Assembly: GCA_010672825.2 (NCBI GenBank)
Contig: JAAHFU020000007.1
Location: forward strand, 243,163-307,162
From: Leptolyngbya sp. SIO1E4
GTDB lineage: Bacteria > Cyanobacteriota > Cyanobacteriia > Phormidesmidales > Phormidesmidaceae
Direction of reading: 5' to 3'
DNA: 64,000 nt
This document shows, in pieces, positions 26,379 through 35,820 of this stretch. Both the position numbers and the translations under genes were made by a program. The notes under the pieces are model-generated. The model worked only from the letters and a program-made list of their open reading frames with translations, had not been told where the DNA came from and did no database searches. Within the stretch, counting starts at the first letter, position 1; each line of letters starts with the position of its first letter.

Positions 26379-26832
26379 GTTTTCAGTTGCCAAACAGCGA
26401 TACAGCATTTCCTTTCTAGGTGAGGTACAGCTTATTTCCTGAGATCAAGGGTTCTAGGTAGATCTGTGTACTTCACTGGATTCAGAAACGCTGTAAGGTG
26501 ATTTCTAAGAAAGAGGATACTTCTCTCGTCGGGACACTGCCGCTTATACACATCTCAAATGGATGAACCTCAATTCTGCATCACCTCCCTTAATACCTCC
26601 TTGCTCTTGGCCCAGCCTGCCTGGAGGGTTTAGGAGGGAAATCCCGTTCTCCCCTTTAGTAAGGGGGAGTTAGAGGGGGTCTCCAGCACGCTTCTGGATC
26701 AGATCAGGACTTATGTATAAGCAGTCGTGTCGGGACAGGGTTAGCCAAAATCCAATAGACATCACTGATAGATGTCAGCAAACCCTAGCCGTACCAGTGT
26801 TTTGTTCAAGAGAAATCTCCTAAGCTTTGGGC
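26379..26832. other. Spacer upstream of the UvrD-like gene
   Basis: 454 bases. It contains an RptD-like segment at 26583-26684 and otherwise nothing I can name. TGTATAAG near 26714 could be a -10 region for the downstream gene. Confidence 0.4.
26583..26684 (+). repeat. RptD-like palindromic CCTCCC/GGGAGG segment
   Basis: Contains ACCTCCCTTAATACCTCC, GGAGGGAAATCCCGTTCTCC and GGGGGAGTTAGAGGGGG. The core GGGAAATCCCGTTCT recurs at 57798-57900. Such segments are common between cyanobacterial genes. Similarity outside the core is modest. Confidence 0.45.
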
Positions 26833-28959
26833 ATGGCAAATTTGATGTGGATTGAGGGGGCAACCCGGAGTGGAAAAACCACACGGTTGCTGTCGCACTT
26901 AGCAACCCTAGCGTCTGCCCAACCGGATGCTGGAGACAGGGGGGCAGTCTTTTTGGTGTTTGCCGCCAATGGTGATAACCGTCTCGTGCTCGCCGATCGC
27001 CTGGCTGACGTCCTGCCTGCCCATGTTCCGGTCACCACAGCGACACCAGCCGGGTTTATTCAAAATGAAGTCATTCTCTTTTGGCCAGTGCTGGTGGAAT
27101 CGTTGGGGTTAAGTCCTCAATTCCCCATGAAATTGCGCCCTGAAAATGAACAAGAGCTGGCGACTCAGGTCTGGCAGCAGGATTTGGAGGCGGAAACTTT
27201 CGCAGTGCCAGGCTGGACCGAAACGCAGCTGGTGCGGCGATCGCTTGATTTTCTGCAATTGGCTGCTTCTGGGGGGATTCCTGCCGAAGATTTAGCCACC
27301 GTTTTGCCAGAGGGGATTCCTGCTGGGCTAGCGCCCGCTGCAGCTTGGAGCGCAGTTGGAGAGGCCGTTGTGCGCTGGCGCGACTGGTGCCTGAGCCGGG
27401 GGTTGCTGACCTACGGCATCGCCACAGAACTCTATTGGCGGCATCTTTTGCCCCATCCTACCTATCAGGAAAGGCTACCCCAGCGCTTCTGCGGCATCCT
27501 AGCCGACGACCTGGACGAATACCCCGCTATCTTTCGGGAGTTGCTGGCCCGTGCCGATGATTGCAGGCTGCCCACAGCAGTCACCTGGAACCTCTATGGC
27601 AAGGTTCGCCTGGGGGTTGGAGCTGATCCAGACGCTCTAGAATCACTCAAGCATGAAGCGGCACATATTGAAATGCTGGCTCTGGCCTCACCAGACTCTT
27701 TGGCGGAGAACTGGGCTGAGAGCATCGTTGCTGCAGTGCTGAACCCGGTGGCTGTGCCAGAACCGGTAGAAGCGATTCAACTGCTGCAAACAACCTCACG
27801 GGGAGAACTGCTTCGCAATACGGCAGAGGCAATTGCCCACGCCATCCACAATGAGCAGGTGTCACCGGGGGAAATTGCAGTGATTGGCCCCGGCTTCGAT
27901 GCGATCGCCCGCTATACCCTGGCAGAAATTTTGCAGAAGCAAGGTATTCCCGTTGTGTCCCTGAATGACCAACGGCCGTTGGTCAGTACGCCCCTGGTGC
28001 GATCGGTGCTGACCCTGATTCCCTTCATCTATCCAGGGTTGGGGCGACTGCTAGATCGCGATGCGGTGGCTGAAATGCTTGTGGTATTAAGCCAATCTGC
28101 CCAGGGCAGCCCCACCCGCCCGTGGTTTGAGCGAGTACAGATTGACCCGGTACGCGCAGAACTGATTGCTGACCATTGTTTCCAGCCTGACCCTGAGCGG
28201 CCTGATCTGCTGGAGGTTACCGAATTCCCTCGCTGGGATCGGCTCGGCTATCAGGCAACAGAGGCCTACAACGCCCTGCGCAATTGGATGATTCAGCAGC
28301 GTCAGGCCCGACAACAGCGGCTGATTACTAGCCCCGTTAATCTGATGGATCGGGCGATTCAAGCCTTTTTATGGCGTGGTAACTACTTGCCCTACGATCA
28401 GCTCGCGGCCCTGCGGGAACTGATGGAAACTGCTCAACACTTTTGGGAAGTCGAAGGTCGTCTGCAGCTGCAGCAGCGCTTTTCTGGGCAACCGTTAGAA
28501 ACGGATCTGAGTGCAGAGGGACGATTTTTGCATCTGCTGCATCAAGGTATTGTGACGGCAAACCCGTTTCCGGTGAAGCCCTTGGACTATGGGCAACAGG
28601 GAGTAACCCTATCAACGGTGTTTCAATACCGATCGCAACGGCTAACCCATCGCTGGCAGTTTTGGCTAGATGCAGGCTCTCCTCGCTGGCTCACAGGAAC
28701 CGATGCCCTCTTTGGTTACCCCGTCTTTCTACGCGGTTGGACTGGTCGCCCCTGGACGGTAGAGTTTATTGAAGAGAGTCACGAGGCCAGGCTGGAGCGA
28801 ATTTTGCGAGATCTGCTAGGACGGACAACCGAGCGAGTTATCCTTTGCCATAGTGATTTGGCCGTGAATGGGCAAGAGCAAACTGGCCCCCTGCTGACAT
28901 TGGTGAATGTTGCAGAGGAATATGCGCTTGCAGTTTCTGCCCTGGCAGAAACCGTGTGA
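26833..28959 (+). CDS. Large UvrD/RecB-superfamily-like P-loop protein
   Basis: 708 residues from ATG 26833 (an in-frame TTG at 26827 adds two). The N-terminus LMWIEGATRSGKTTRLL carries Walker A (9-17). AVFLVFAANGDNR and ISPG-like GEIAVIGPGF (about 355-370) followed by LQKQGIPVVSLNDQRPLVST resemble superfamily-1 helicase/AddB folds. A canonical UvrD DExx box is not obvious, the nearest being ILADDLDEYP. It is probably a helicase-derived nuclease or recombination protein widespread in cyanobacteria. Mechanism and partners are unknown; it stands alone on the plus strand. Confidence 0.65.
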   Translation: MANLMWIEGATRSGKTTRLLSHLATLASAQPDAGDRGAVFLVFAANGDNRLVLADRLADVLPAHVPVTTATPAGFIQNEVILFWPVLVESLGLSPQFPMKLRPENEQELATQVWQQDLEAETFAVPGWTETQLVRRSLDFLQLAASGGIPAEDLATVLPEGIPAGLAPAAAWSAVGEAVVRWRDWCLSRGLLTYGIATELYWRHLLPHPTYQERLPQRFCGILADDLDEYPAIFRELLARADDCRLPTAVTWNLYGKVRLGVGADPDALESLKHEAAHIEMLALASPDSLAENWAESIVAAVLNPVAVPEPVEAIQLLQTTSRGELLRNTAEAIAHAIHNEQVSPGEIAVIGPGFDAIARYTLAEILQKQGIPVVSLNDQRPLVSTPLVRSVLTLIPFIYPGLGRLLDRDAVAEMLVVLSQSAQGSPTRPWFERVQIDPVRAELIADHCFQPDPERPDLLEVTEFPRWDRLGYQATEAYNALRNWMIQQRQARQQRLITSPVNLMDRAIQAFLWRGNYLPYDQLAALRELMETAQHFWEVEGRLQLQQRFSGQPLETDLSAEGRFLHLLHQGIVTANPFPVKPLDYGQQGVTLSTVFQYRSQRLTHRWQFWLDAGSPRWLTGTDALFGYPVFLRGWTGRPWTVEFIEESHEARLERILRDLLGRTTERVILCHSDLAVNGQEQTGPLLTLVNVAEEYALAVSALAETV

Positions 28960-29066
28960 CATGCGATAGGAAGCTTAAGCACTTCCTCTCATGCAGGAAT
29001 GTCTCTGCAAAAACGCGGCTGTTCCCTAACACCGCTAGTTTGGTAAAGATGCAGGGTGCAAAGGTG

Positions 29067-29519
29067 CTACACCGGCAGCAACGATCGCTGACACGTTGGA
29101 CAGACTGCGTGAATTGTTAACTGACAATCTAGCAGGTGATAGCCAGACTTCTTTGCTGTGCGGGCACCCACCTTGAGAACCGAGTCATTTTTAAACTCAA
29201 TCGTCTTATTGCAGCGAACGCAAATTAAGTGGTGATGGTGGTGGGGCGCGGGCTGATTAATCTCGTAACGCTTCTGGCCTTCTGCTAACTCTAGCTCCCG
29301 CAGGATACCCATACGAGCCATAAGCTTGAGATTACGATAAATCGTTGACAAACTGACCGTCTCGCCTTGCTCTTTGAGCTCGTCATGAAGATCCTCTGCG
29401 CTGAGGTGTTCCCCCTTGGGCAGATGCTGAAATGTTTCCAGGATGGTTTCTCGCTGTGGAGTCATGCGCCACCCGCGCTCGTTTAACTCAGCCTTTAAGG
29501 CGGATGTTGTGTATGCCAC
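29067..29519 (-). CDS. fur: Ferric uptake regulator, FurA-like
   Basis: 150-residue dimeric metalloregulator that represses iron-uptake genes when Fe(II) is available. The N-terminal winged helix (LKAELNERGWRMTPQRETIL, LSTIYRNLKLMARMGIL) is followed by the histidine cluster PHHHHHLICVRC (His/Cys metal site) and a second CxxC (CPTC). The wording ELNERGWR and KTIEFKNDSVLK fits cyanobacterial FurA rather than Zur or PerR, as far as I can tell without alignment. Its own promoter region carries a candidate -35/-10 pair overlapping an AT-rich inverted motif. Confidence 0.88.
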   Translation of the reverse strand: MAYTTSALKAELNERGWRMTPQRETILETFQHLPKGEHLSAEDLHDELKEQGETVSLSTIYRNLKLMARMGILRELELAEGQKRYEINQPAPHHHHHLICVRCNKTIEFKNDSVLKVGARTAKKSGYHLLDCQLTIHAVCPTCQRSLLPV

Positions 29520-29555
29520 TGTACTTACCCTCTCAACAGTGAGGCCCTATTGACA

Positions 29556-29585
29556 ATAGTAGCGAGTGATCCCCATAATTTGCAA
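29556..29585 (-). promoter_or_regulatory. Putative fur promoter
   Basis: On the minus strand TTGCAA is separated by 18 bases from TACTAT. GCAAATATTCTTGC next to the -35 is an imperfect inverted AT-rich motif that could serve as an iron box for autoregulation. No close match to the 19-bp Fur consensus was found. Confidence 0.35.
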
Positions 29586-29712
29586 GAATATTTGCTTATT
29601 GAGAACCCCTCTCATCTTATTTAGCGTTTTACAGATAAAAAGCCAGGAATCTACCCTAGCCATAGAGTTTGTCAGGGGCAAAGCATGAGGTTTGACAAAA
29701 GCGCCGCATTCC

Positions 29713-30135
29713 TCAGGGCTGTGCACTTGTCGTTAAGGGGGCTGTCGCAATCCCTAGCTGAATATTCCCTAATGTTCGGAGTTGATCCATCACGGCGACG
29801 ACTTGCCCGTGGGGGACAGCTTCATCCGCTTGGATGACGATTAATAAGGACTGCGTGCCGACGCGACGGGCTTCTATTTGAGTCGGCAAGCTTTCCAGGG
29901 TTGTTTCTGCGTTGCCGAGCTGCAAGGTTCCAGTCGCAGTGAGGGTGACGGTGAGCGTATGCTGATCTAGCTGGCTTTCGCCGGTGGCTGCCCTTGGAAG
30001 TGTCACTGGGAGTCCTTCTGCCCGCGTTAAGAACAGACTCGACAAAATAAAAAAGGTCAGTACAACAAAAATGACGTCAATCATCGGCACGATATTAATC
30101 TGGGGCGATGATTCGGATTCGTCAGGTAGGTGCAT
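29713..30135 (-). CDS. exbD: ExbD/TolR-family biopolymer transport protein
   Basis: 140 residues. A short cytoplasmic N-terminus, one membrane helix (about 14-37, NIVPMIDVIFVVLTFFILSS) with the essential aspartate D20 in PMIDVIF, then a periplasmic domain. ExbD works with ExbB (MotA/TolQ family) to power TonB with the proton gradient. No exbB adjoins it here, which is atypical. The TonB-like gene at 59616 is 30 kb away. Divergent from AtzG. Confidence 0.88.
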   Translation of the reverse strand: MHLPDESESSPQINIVPMIDVIFVVLTFFILSSLFLTRAEGLPVTLPRAATGESQLDQHTLTVTLTATGTLQLGNAETTLESLPTQIEARRVGTQSLLIVIQADEAVPHGQVVAVMDQLRTLGNIQLGIATAPLTTSAQP

Positions 30136-30294
30136 AACAATGGGGTTTCCAGAACGCCAAGGCAGTTCAATTCTGCCGATTTAGCCGATTTCATTGTGGC
30201 CCATAACCTCAAACCTAGAGCAATCTCCGTAGGGGGATGCTCCCTCTACGGTATATCTGCGGGCGCGATTATGTTTAAAATAATTAGGATAGGT

Positions 30295-30546
30295 ATGTCT
30301 ACCGGATACCAAACTCTGACTATGCAGTCCTCTTCCTCTGAAGGTGCTATTAGTTTTGACGTTCAAGCCTGTTTTGACGTTCAAACCTATGTCGATCAGA
30401 CAGCCGCACTGCTAGGGTTAAAAATTTCTCCAGAGATCCGCCCCAGCGTGGTCGAAAACTTTGAGCGCATTATGGCGATCGCCCAACCTGTACTAGATTT
30501 TGAGCTACCTGATAATCTAGAGCCTGCCCCTACCTTTGACCCCTAA
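30295..30546 (+). CDS. AtzG-like small subunit (DUF4089)
   Basis: 83 residues from ATG 30295, with AGGATAGG just upstream; ATG 30322 is an alternative. The C-terminal two thirds (VDQTAALLGLKI, RPSVVENFERIMAIAQPV and FELPDNLEPAPTFDP) match AtzG/DUF4089, which stabilises the 1-carboxybiuret hydrolase AtzE. It precedes the AtzE-like amidase by 42 bases, the conserved pairing. The longer frame starting at 30130 is not supported. Confidence 0.8.
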   Translation: MSTGYQTLTMQSSSSEGAISFDVQACFDVQTYVDQTAALLGLKISPEIRPSVVENFERIMAIAQPVLDFELPDNLEPAPTFDP

Positions 30547-30588
30547 GTTCTGGGGGGCGACCAGGGCTTTCTTGCGTGCAAAAATGTG

Positions 30589-31989
30589 ATGGAATCAAAC
30601 ACCCATGCCCCCCTGCTCGATGGGGTCGCGATCGCAGCGGCTATTCAAACTGGAGAAACCACCGCTCAGGTCATCCTAGAGGAAACGCTCAATCAGATCA
30701 CCGCTCGCGATCGTAACCTCAACTGCTTTACTGCGATCATCGCGGATCGAGCTTTGCAACGAGCCCAGGAGATCGATCAATCTATTCGGTTAGGACGGGC
30801 CAACGGCCCGTTGGCTGGCGTTCCCTTTGCCGTTAAAAACCTGTTCGACATTGCGGGCGAGGTAACCCTTGCGGGCTCGCAAATCAATCGTAATAATGCC
30901 CCTGCGACCCAAGATGCAACCGCGATCACCCGTTTAGAGCAAGCCGGGGCTATTCTCGTCGGTGCGCTGAATATGGACGAGTACGCCTACGGCTTTGTAA
31001 CGGTCAACCATCACTACGGAGCGACCCCTAATCCCCACGATCTGCAGCGCATTGCTGGAGGATCCTCAGGCGGGTCAGCCGCCGCAGTTGCCGCAGAATT
31101 AGTTCCGCTGACGCTTGGGTCAGATACCAATGGCTCTATTCGAGTGCCTGCAGGGTTGTGCGGGGTCTACGGATTGAAACCCACCTACGGCAGGCTCTCT
31201 AGGGCGGGGGCTTATCTGTTTTCGGCCAGTCTGGATCACATTGGGCCGTTGGCCCGGTCGGTGCGGGATATTGCCACCAGCTTTGATGTCTTGCAAGGGG
31301 CGGATCCTCAGGATCCAGTCTGTACGTCTCGCCCCGCCTCACCAACAATGCCGTTGATAGATGAGGGGATTGACGGACTACGAATCGGGATTTTGGATGA
31401 CCATTTTGCCCGGGGGATGCAGCCCGATATTGCCAAGACCCTGACAGCTGTCACCAACGTCTTGGGAACAACCCAAACAGTTGTCTTACCCGAAGCTGCC
31501 CGCGCCCGAGCAGCCGCGTATCTGATTACCGCCTGCGAGGGAAGCCAACTCCATTTATCCCACCTTCAACATCAGCCTATGGCGTTTGATCCGGCAACGC
31601 GCGATCGCTTTCTAGCGGGGGCTATGGTGCCCCACAGCTGGTATCTTCAAGCCCAGCGGTTTCGACGCTGGTTTCAAGGGCAGATGCAGGCTGTCTGGGC
31701 GCAATTTGATGTACTGCTAGCCCCTACCACTCCTTGCGTCGCGCCTTTTCTAAACCAAGACACCATGGATATTGAGGGTACCTCCGTGTTAGTCCGCCCT
31801 CATTTAGGCCTCTATACTCAACCGCTTTCATTCATTGGGTTACCCGTTTTATCAGTGCCGGTTCATCAATCGGGGGTTCTGCCCATTGGGGTGCAGATTA
31901 TTGCTGCCCCCTACCAAGAAGCCACCATCCTGCGAGTTGCCCGGTGGTTAGAGAGGCAACAAATCATTGCCCCTTTTGGAAGCCGCTAA
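30589..31989 (+). CDS. AtzE-like amidase (1-carboxybiuret hydrolase-type)
   Basis: 466-residue amidase-signature hydrolase. The Ser-cisSer-Lys triad is visible: K83 (FAVKNLFDIAG), the GGSSGGS loop (157-163) and nucleophile S183 (GSDTNGSIRVPAG). Substrates of the family include 1-carboxybiuret in cyanuric acid or urea-amide breakdown. With the AtzG-like subunit directly upstream it is probably a two-subunit amide hydrolase in nitrogen scavenging. No AtzD or urea carboxylase gene is adjacent; a DUF1989 gene lies 16 kb away. GTG 30586 is one codon upstream. Confidence 0.86.
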   Translation: MESNTHAPLLDGVAIAAAIQTGETTAQVILEETLNQITARDRNLNCFTAIIADRALQRAQEIDQSIRLGRANGPLAGVPFAVKNLFDIAGEVTLAGSQINRNNAPATQDATAITRLEQAGAILVGALNMDEYAYGFVTVNHHYGATPNPHDLQRIAGGSSGGSAAAVAAELVPLTLGSDTNGSIRVPAGLCGVYGLKPTYGRLSRAGAYLFSASLDHIGPLARSVRDIATSFDVLQGADPQDPVCTSRPASPTMPLIDEGIDGLRIGILDDHFARGMQPDIAKTLTAVTNVLGTTQTVVLPEAARARAAAYLITACEGSQLHLSHLQHQPMAFDPATRDRFLAGAMVPHSWYLQAQRFRRWFQGQMQAVWAQFDVLLAPTTPCVAPFLNQDTMDIEGTSVLVRPHLGLYTQPLSFIGLPVLSVPVHQSGVLPIGVQIIAAPYQEATILRVARWLERQQIIAPFGSR

Positions 31990-32178
31990 GCACCCAGTTC
32001 CCCGAGCCATCTCTGCCTACTCAGAAATTTTACGGTTGCAAAATGGCCCTTTAAAGGTCGATATCGAGGGCGCTAAAATCCCCATTATGTAAGGATTCTA
32101 GTCCATGAAACCTGATTAAAGGCGTCATTATTCTGAGTCTGTCGGGCACTCTGAAAGAGATTCAGGGTAGCTACAGAC

Positions 32179-32739
32179 ATGGCGCTTTTTCAATATCGTG
32201 CGCTGGCAGCAGGGCGCAAACGCAGGTCAATCGCGGGTTTTACGCTGCTAGAAATTCTGGTTGTGTTAGTCATGCTCGGGATACTTGCGGCGATCTCCGC
32301 TCCTTCTTGGACCCGGTTCCAGGCAAATCGACAAGTGACGCTAGCCCGTGATGAACTTCGGCAGGGCATTCAACAGGCGCAATCCGCCTCTATGACTCAA
32401 CAAAGCTCTTGGCGCTTTAGCCTTCGCAAACAAGCAGAGCAGTGGGAGTGGGCGGTTCATCCCAATGAGCAGAGCTGGGAAGATGTGTCGGCCTGGCAGC
32501 CGTTGAACGCTAATATTACGTTGGCAGAGTCTGATACGACCCTGGCACAGCAAGCAGGCACTTATTATGTGCGGTTTGGCTTTAATGGCGAAGTGAAATA
32601 TCGGCTCAGCACCATTACCCTCGCCGATAAAGCAGGGCTGACTCAAAACCGCTGTGTTGTAATCTCAACCCTGTTGGGAGCCACCAGAAACGGTGAGGAG
32701 CACCTTTATCCCAACAATAATGGTCGTTACTGTTACTAA
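32179..32739 (+). CDS. Type IV pilin-like prepilin (GspH/FimT type)
   Basis: 186 residues. The leader MALFQYRALAAGRKRRSIAG ends at a prepilin peptidase site G20|F21 with E25 (GFTLLEILVVLVMLGILAA), followed by a hydrophobic helix and a globular beta-rich domain with a C-terminal cysteine pair (NRCVV, RYCY). It is probably a minor pilin or pseudopilin of the type IV pilus or a related secretion machine. It stands alone with no other pilin genes nearby. Confidence 0.87.
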   Translation: MALFQYRALAAGRKRRSIAGFTLLEILVVLVMLGILAAISAPSWTRFQANRQVTLARDELRQGIQQAQSASMTQQSSWRFSLRKQAEQWEWAVHPNEQSWEDVSAWQPLNANITLAESDTTLAQQAGTYYVRFGFNGEVKYRLSTITLADKAGLTQNRCVVISTLLGATRNGEEHLYPNNNGRYCY

Positions 32740-32850
32740 TTTGCTGTTAATGTAGGGTGCCTAAAGGCAAGTAGGGATGCGCCATCGATAGCCATTGAGG
32801 GAGCACAAGCCTTGTGCCCCTTGATATGGGTGGCGTCAACGTTGGGTTTC

Positions 32851-32944
32851 GATAGCGGTTTGCATGTGGGTAAAGGACACCCTAGACTCCATACCTAGAT
32901 CCGGCCTTGACCCAGATGCCCTGGACTCAACTGAACAAAGCTAT
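32851..32944 (+). repeat. RptA dispersed repeat, copy 4
   Basis: Starts GATAGCGGTTTGCATGTGGG, includes ACACCCTAGACTCC and GCCTTGACCCAGATGCCC, ends TGGACTCAACTGAACAAAGC plus TAT. It ends 14 bases before the ATG of the 59-residue gene. Confidence 0.8.
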
Positions 32945-32958
32945 CAGGATTTGACACC

Positions 32959-33138
32959 ATGGGTGACGCACCAACCTGGTACATCGTTAAATCAGAATCA
33001 GGCAATTGCCAAATTGTGTCGTCTAGCGACCTCAATAGGGTAAAAGCTCAAGAGACATGGGGGCCGTTTACGTCCCAACAGGAGGCGATCGCCCGCCGGG
33101 TTGGATTAATCCGCGCAGGCAAGTGTCAGCCGACATGA
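32959..33138 (+). CDS. Small conserved cyanobacterial protein (59 residues)
   Basis: ATG to TGA frame of 59 codons. The end reads WGPFTSQQEAIARRVGLIRA then GKCQP, a motif that I associate with a small conserved family in cyanobacteria, and the start WYIVKSESGNCQIV looks like a small beta-rich fold. It lies just after an RptA element and is convergent with the protease gene. No function known. Confidence 0.6.
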   Translation: MGDAPTWYIVKSESGNCQIVSSSDLNRVKAQETWGPFTSQQEAIARRVGLIRAGKCQPT

Positions 33139-33165
33139 GTGATACAGGGTAAAGTGCCGTTCCGT

Positions 33166-34455
33166 CTATTTCAGTTCGGCAGTCGTCTCACTCTCAGCTT
33201 CTACCACTTGTAGAAGCAGTTCTTGGGCTTTGGCATATTGTGGATCTTCTAGCGTGCCAATAAGGTCACGGTCTTCAGCGATTAGCTCGCGCTCATCTTC
33301 AGAGAGTTCCACTTCAAAGTCAGGCTCAATCCCTTGCTTGTTAATATCACGACCGCTGGGGGTCAGATATTTCGCGATGGTAATAGCAATGCCTGAGCCA
33401 TCGGGTAAGCTGCGGACTGATTGCACCAGCCCCTTACCAAAGGTCTGAGTGCCAACTAGTTGGGCACGGTCATTGTCTTGAAGGGCACCAGATAAAATTT
33501 CGCTGGCGCTGGCAGATCCGCCATCCACCAGAACTACTAAGGGTTTGTCAGTCAATGCTCGGTTGCTCGCTGCTTCCTCATCTACCACCCCTCGGCGATT
33601 TACTGTGGATACAATCGTGCCTTCACTCAGCCACATGCGAGCAATTTCAATGCTGGAGTACAATAATCCACCTGGGTTAGAACGGAGATCAAGAATATAG
33701 CCAGTGACCTCCTGAGATTCTAAATCTTCAATCGCCTCACGCATTTCTCCAGATGCGTTATTGCTGAACTGAGTCAAGCGGATATACCCAACCAGACCCT
33801 CGGGTAAATCTTTAACAGAATACCGAACCGGATGAATCTCAATACGGGCGCGAGTCAGCGTAAAGTCAATCGATTCTTCGTCTCGAAGAATCGTTAGCGT
33901 GACATCAGACCCTACCGTTCCACGAATGCGGCTGACGGCATCGTTGAGATCCATCCCTTCTGTACTTTCGCCATCAATCTCGACGATGACGTCCTTGGAA
34001 CGCAGGCCAGCTTCGAACGCTGGGGTATCTTCAATGGGCGCAACGACGACAATCTCGTCTGTTTCTTCCTCTTGGGTAATTTGGATACCTACACCGGTGA
34101 GTTCCCCAGAGGTCTCAACCTGCATGTTGCGGAATTCTTGAGGATCCATAAAGCGAGTGTAAGGATCCTCAAGGAGTTCTAACATCTCCCGAATAGCAAC
34201 GTAGGCGTCTTCGCGAGAGCTGTAGTCCCGTTCCAGCAAATAATCTGTGCGGACGGCTTCCCAATCAACCTGATTAAAGGTGGCATCAACATAGGTGCGA
34301 TTAATGAGCTGCCAGACTTCATCGATCACCTCTTTGGGGCTTTCTTCAAAGAAAGCTTTCCCCTGGGACAGGTGCAGCCCTGCGCCAGTCACAATAACGC
34401 CAGCAACAGCTACTGCTGTTGCACCTAAAACCAGTCCTCGCTTTGAGATCGCCAT
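33166..34455 (-). CDS. ctpB: Carboxyl-terminal processing protease (S41 family)
   Basis: 429 residues from ATG 34455 (TTG 34485 adds ten). A signal peptide or anchor (8-28) is followed by a PDZ domain (about 115-200) and the S41 serine-lysine protease core: GGSASASEI (312-320) holds the catalytic serine and TFGKG gives lysine 341. It acts in the lumen or periplasm. CtpA of this family matures photosystem II D1, but the three cyanobacterial Ctp types are hard to separate by eye, so the symbol is tentative. It is followed by ispG upstream on the same strand. Confidence 0.86.
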   Translation of the reverse strand: MAISKRGLVLGATAVAVAGVIVTGAGLHLSQGKAFFEESPKEVIDEVWQLINRTYVDATFNQVDWEAVRTDYLLERDYSSREDAYVAIREMLELLEDPYTRFMDPQEFRNMQVETSGELTGVGIQITQEEETDEIVVVAPIEDTPAFEAGLRSKDVIVEIDGESTEGMDLNDAVSRIRGTVGSDVTLTILRDEESIDFTLTRARIEIHPVRYSVKDLPEGLVGYIRLTQFSNNASGEMREAIEDLESQEVTGYILDLRSNPGGLLYSSIEIARMWLSEGTIVSTVNRRGVVDEEAASNRALTDKPLVVLVDGGSASASEILSGALQDNDRAQLVGTQTFGKGLVQSVRSLPDGSGIAITIAKYLTPSGRDINKQGIEPDFEVELSEDERELIAEDRDLIGTLEDPQYAKAQELLLQVVEAESETTAELK

Positions 34456-34596
34456 AAACCTATTTCCGACGGGAATTATGCCCAATCTAGCACACGCTAC
34501 ACGAGGCAGTTAAATTTAGGAACTGACCCCTGAGTCGCCGCTCCATCATATCTATTTCGGAGGGTTTTCCTGGGTTTCCTAAAAACCCAATACAGC

Positions 34597-35820
34597 CTAA
34601 GGATCCACCCAGCGTCCGTCAGCCTTAATCAAATTAATCAATTCTTTGACGCCTTGGTCTTCGGGCACTTTTTTAATCTCTTCACGTCCACGATAGAGGG
34701 AAATATATCCTGGCGTTTTTCCCACATAGCCGTAGTCAGCATCGGCCATTTCTCCAGGCCCGTTAACGATACAGCCCATTACAGCGACATCTAACCCCGT
34801 TAGATGTTTAGTGGCTTCTCGGACTTTATGCAAAACTTCTTCCAGGTTGAACAGTGTGCGCCCACAGGAAGGACATGCTACATATTCAACCATGGTTTTC
34901 CGCAATCCCAGCGCCTGTAAAATGCTGTAGCAAACGGGAATCTCTTTTTCAGGGGCTTCGGTCAGCGATACCCGAATGGTGTCACCAATTCCTTCTGCTA
35001 GTAGCGTCCCGATCCCGGCTGTGGATTTAATGCGGCCATACTCGCCGTCCCCGGCTTCTGTGACCCCTAGATGTAGCGGATAGTCCATGCCCAAATCGTT
35101 CATTCGCTTCACCATGAGGCGATAGGCAGCCAACATGACGGGGACCCGAGAAGCCTTCAGAGAAATGACTAAGTTCCGATAGTCTAAGGACTCACAAATG
35201 CGGAGGAACTCTAGAGCTGATTCCACCATGCCTTCGGGGGTATCGCCATAGGTGAACAGCATCCGCTCGGCCAAAGAGCCGTGGTTTACCCCGATGCGCA
35301 TGGCTTTGTTCTGCTCTCGCAACGAAACCACTAAAGGCTCTAGCGTCTCGCGAATGGTGTGACCGATTTCCTCAAATTCTGCTTGGGTGTATTCAGTGCG
35401 CCCAGCTTGGGGTTTTTCAAACACATAAAGACCTGGGTTGATGCGGACTTTATCAACGTGTTTGGCAACTTCTAGGGCAATTTTCATGCCATTGTGATGG
35501 ACATCGGCGACCAAGGGGACTGGACGATAGGTCTCTTCAAGCTTTTGCTTGATTTCAGCCAAGGCTCTAGCGTGCGCCATGCTGGGAACAGTAACTCGGA
35601 CAATTTCACAACCGATTTCATGAAGTCGCCGAATCGCTGCGACCGAACCGTCAATATCCAAGGTGTCTTCATTGATCATGGACTGGACAACAACTGGATG
35701 CCCGCCTCCAATGGTGACATCACCGACCTGGACTGGACGAGTCTTGCGGCGATGAATCGTCGTGTCGAATGCCGGTTCAGCAGGAACAGAAACGGAGGGA
35801 GGAGAAGGGAGGGTTTGCAT
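34597..35820 (-). CDS. ispG: 4-hydroxy-3-methylbut-2-enyl-diphosphate synthase (ferredoxin)
   Basis: Reductive ring-opening step of the MEP isoprenoid pathway, making HMBPP from methylerythritol cyclodiphosphate; ferredoxin is the electron donor in cyanobacteria. The 407-residue length and [19 protein letters not shown] at the start are typical. The 4Fe-4S cysteines are in [12 protein letters not shown] and [11 protein letters not shown] near the C-terminus. TIM-barrel region intact. It lies 141 bases upstream of the protease on the same strand. Confidence 0.96.
   Translation of the reverse strand: MQTLPSPPSVSVPAEPAFDTTIHRRKTRPVQVGDVTIGGGHPVVVQSMINEDTLDIDGSVAAIRRLHEIGCEIVRVTVPSMAHARALAEIKQKLEETYRPVPLVADVHHNGMKIALEVAKHVDKVRINPGLYVFEKPQAGRTEYTQAEFEEIGHTIRETLEPLVVSLREQNKAMRIGVNHGSLAERMLFTYGDTPEGMVESALEFLRICESLDYRNLVISLKASRVPVMLAAYRLMVKRMNDLGMDYPLHLGVTEAGDGEYGRIKSTAGIGTLLAEGIGDTIRVSLTEAPEKEIPVCYSILQALGLRKTMVEYVACPSCGRTLFNLEEVLHKVREATKHLTGLDVAVMGCIVNGPGEMADADYGYVGKTPGYISLYRGREEIKKVPEDQGVKELINLIKADGRWVDP

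Noticed and set aside
30130..30294. N-terminal extension of the AtzG-like frame
   Set aside because: The extension does not match the family, overlaps the divergent exbD start, and lacks a ribosome site.
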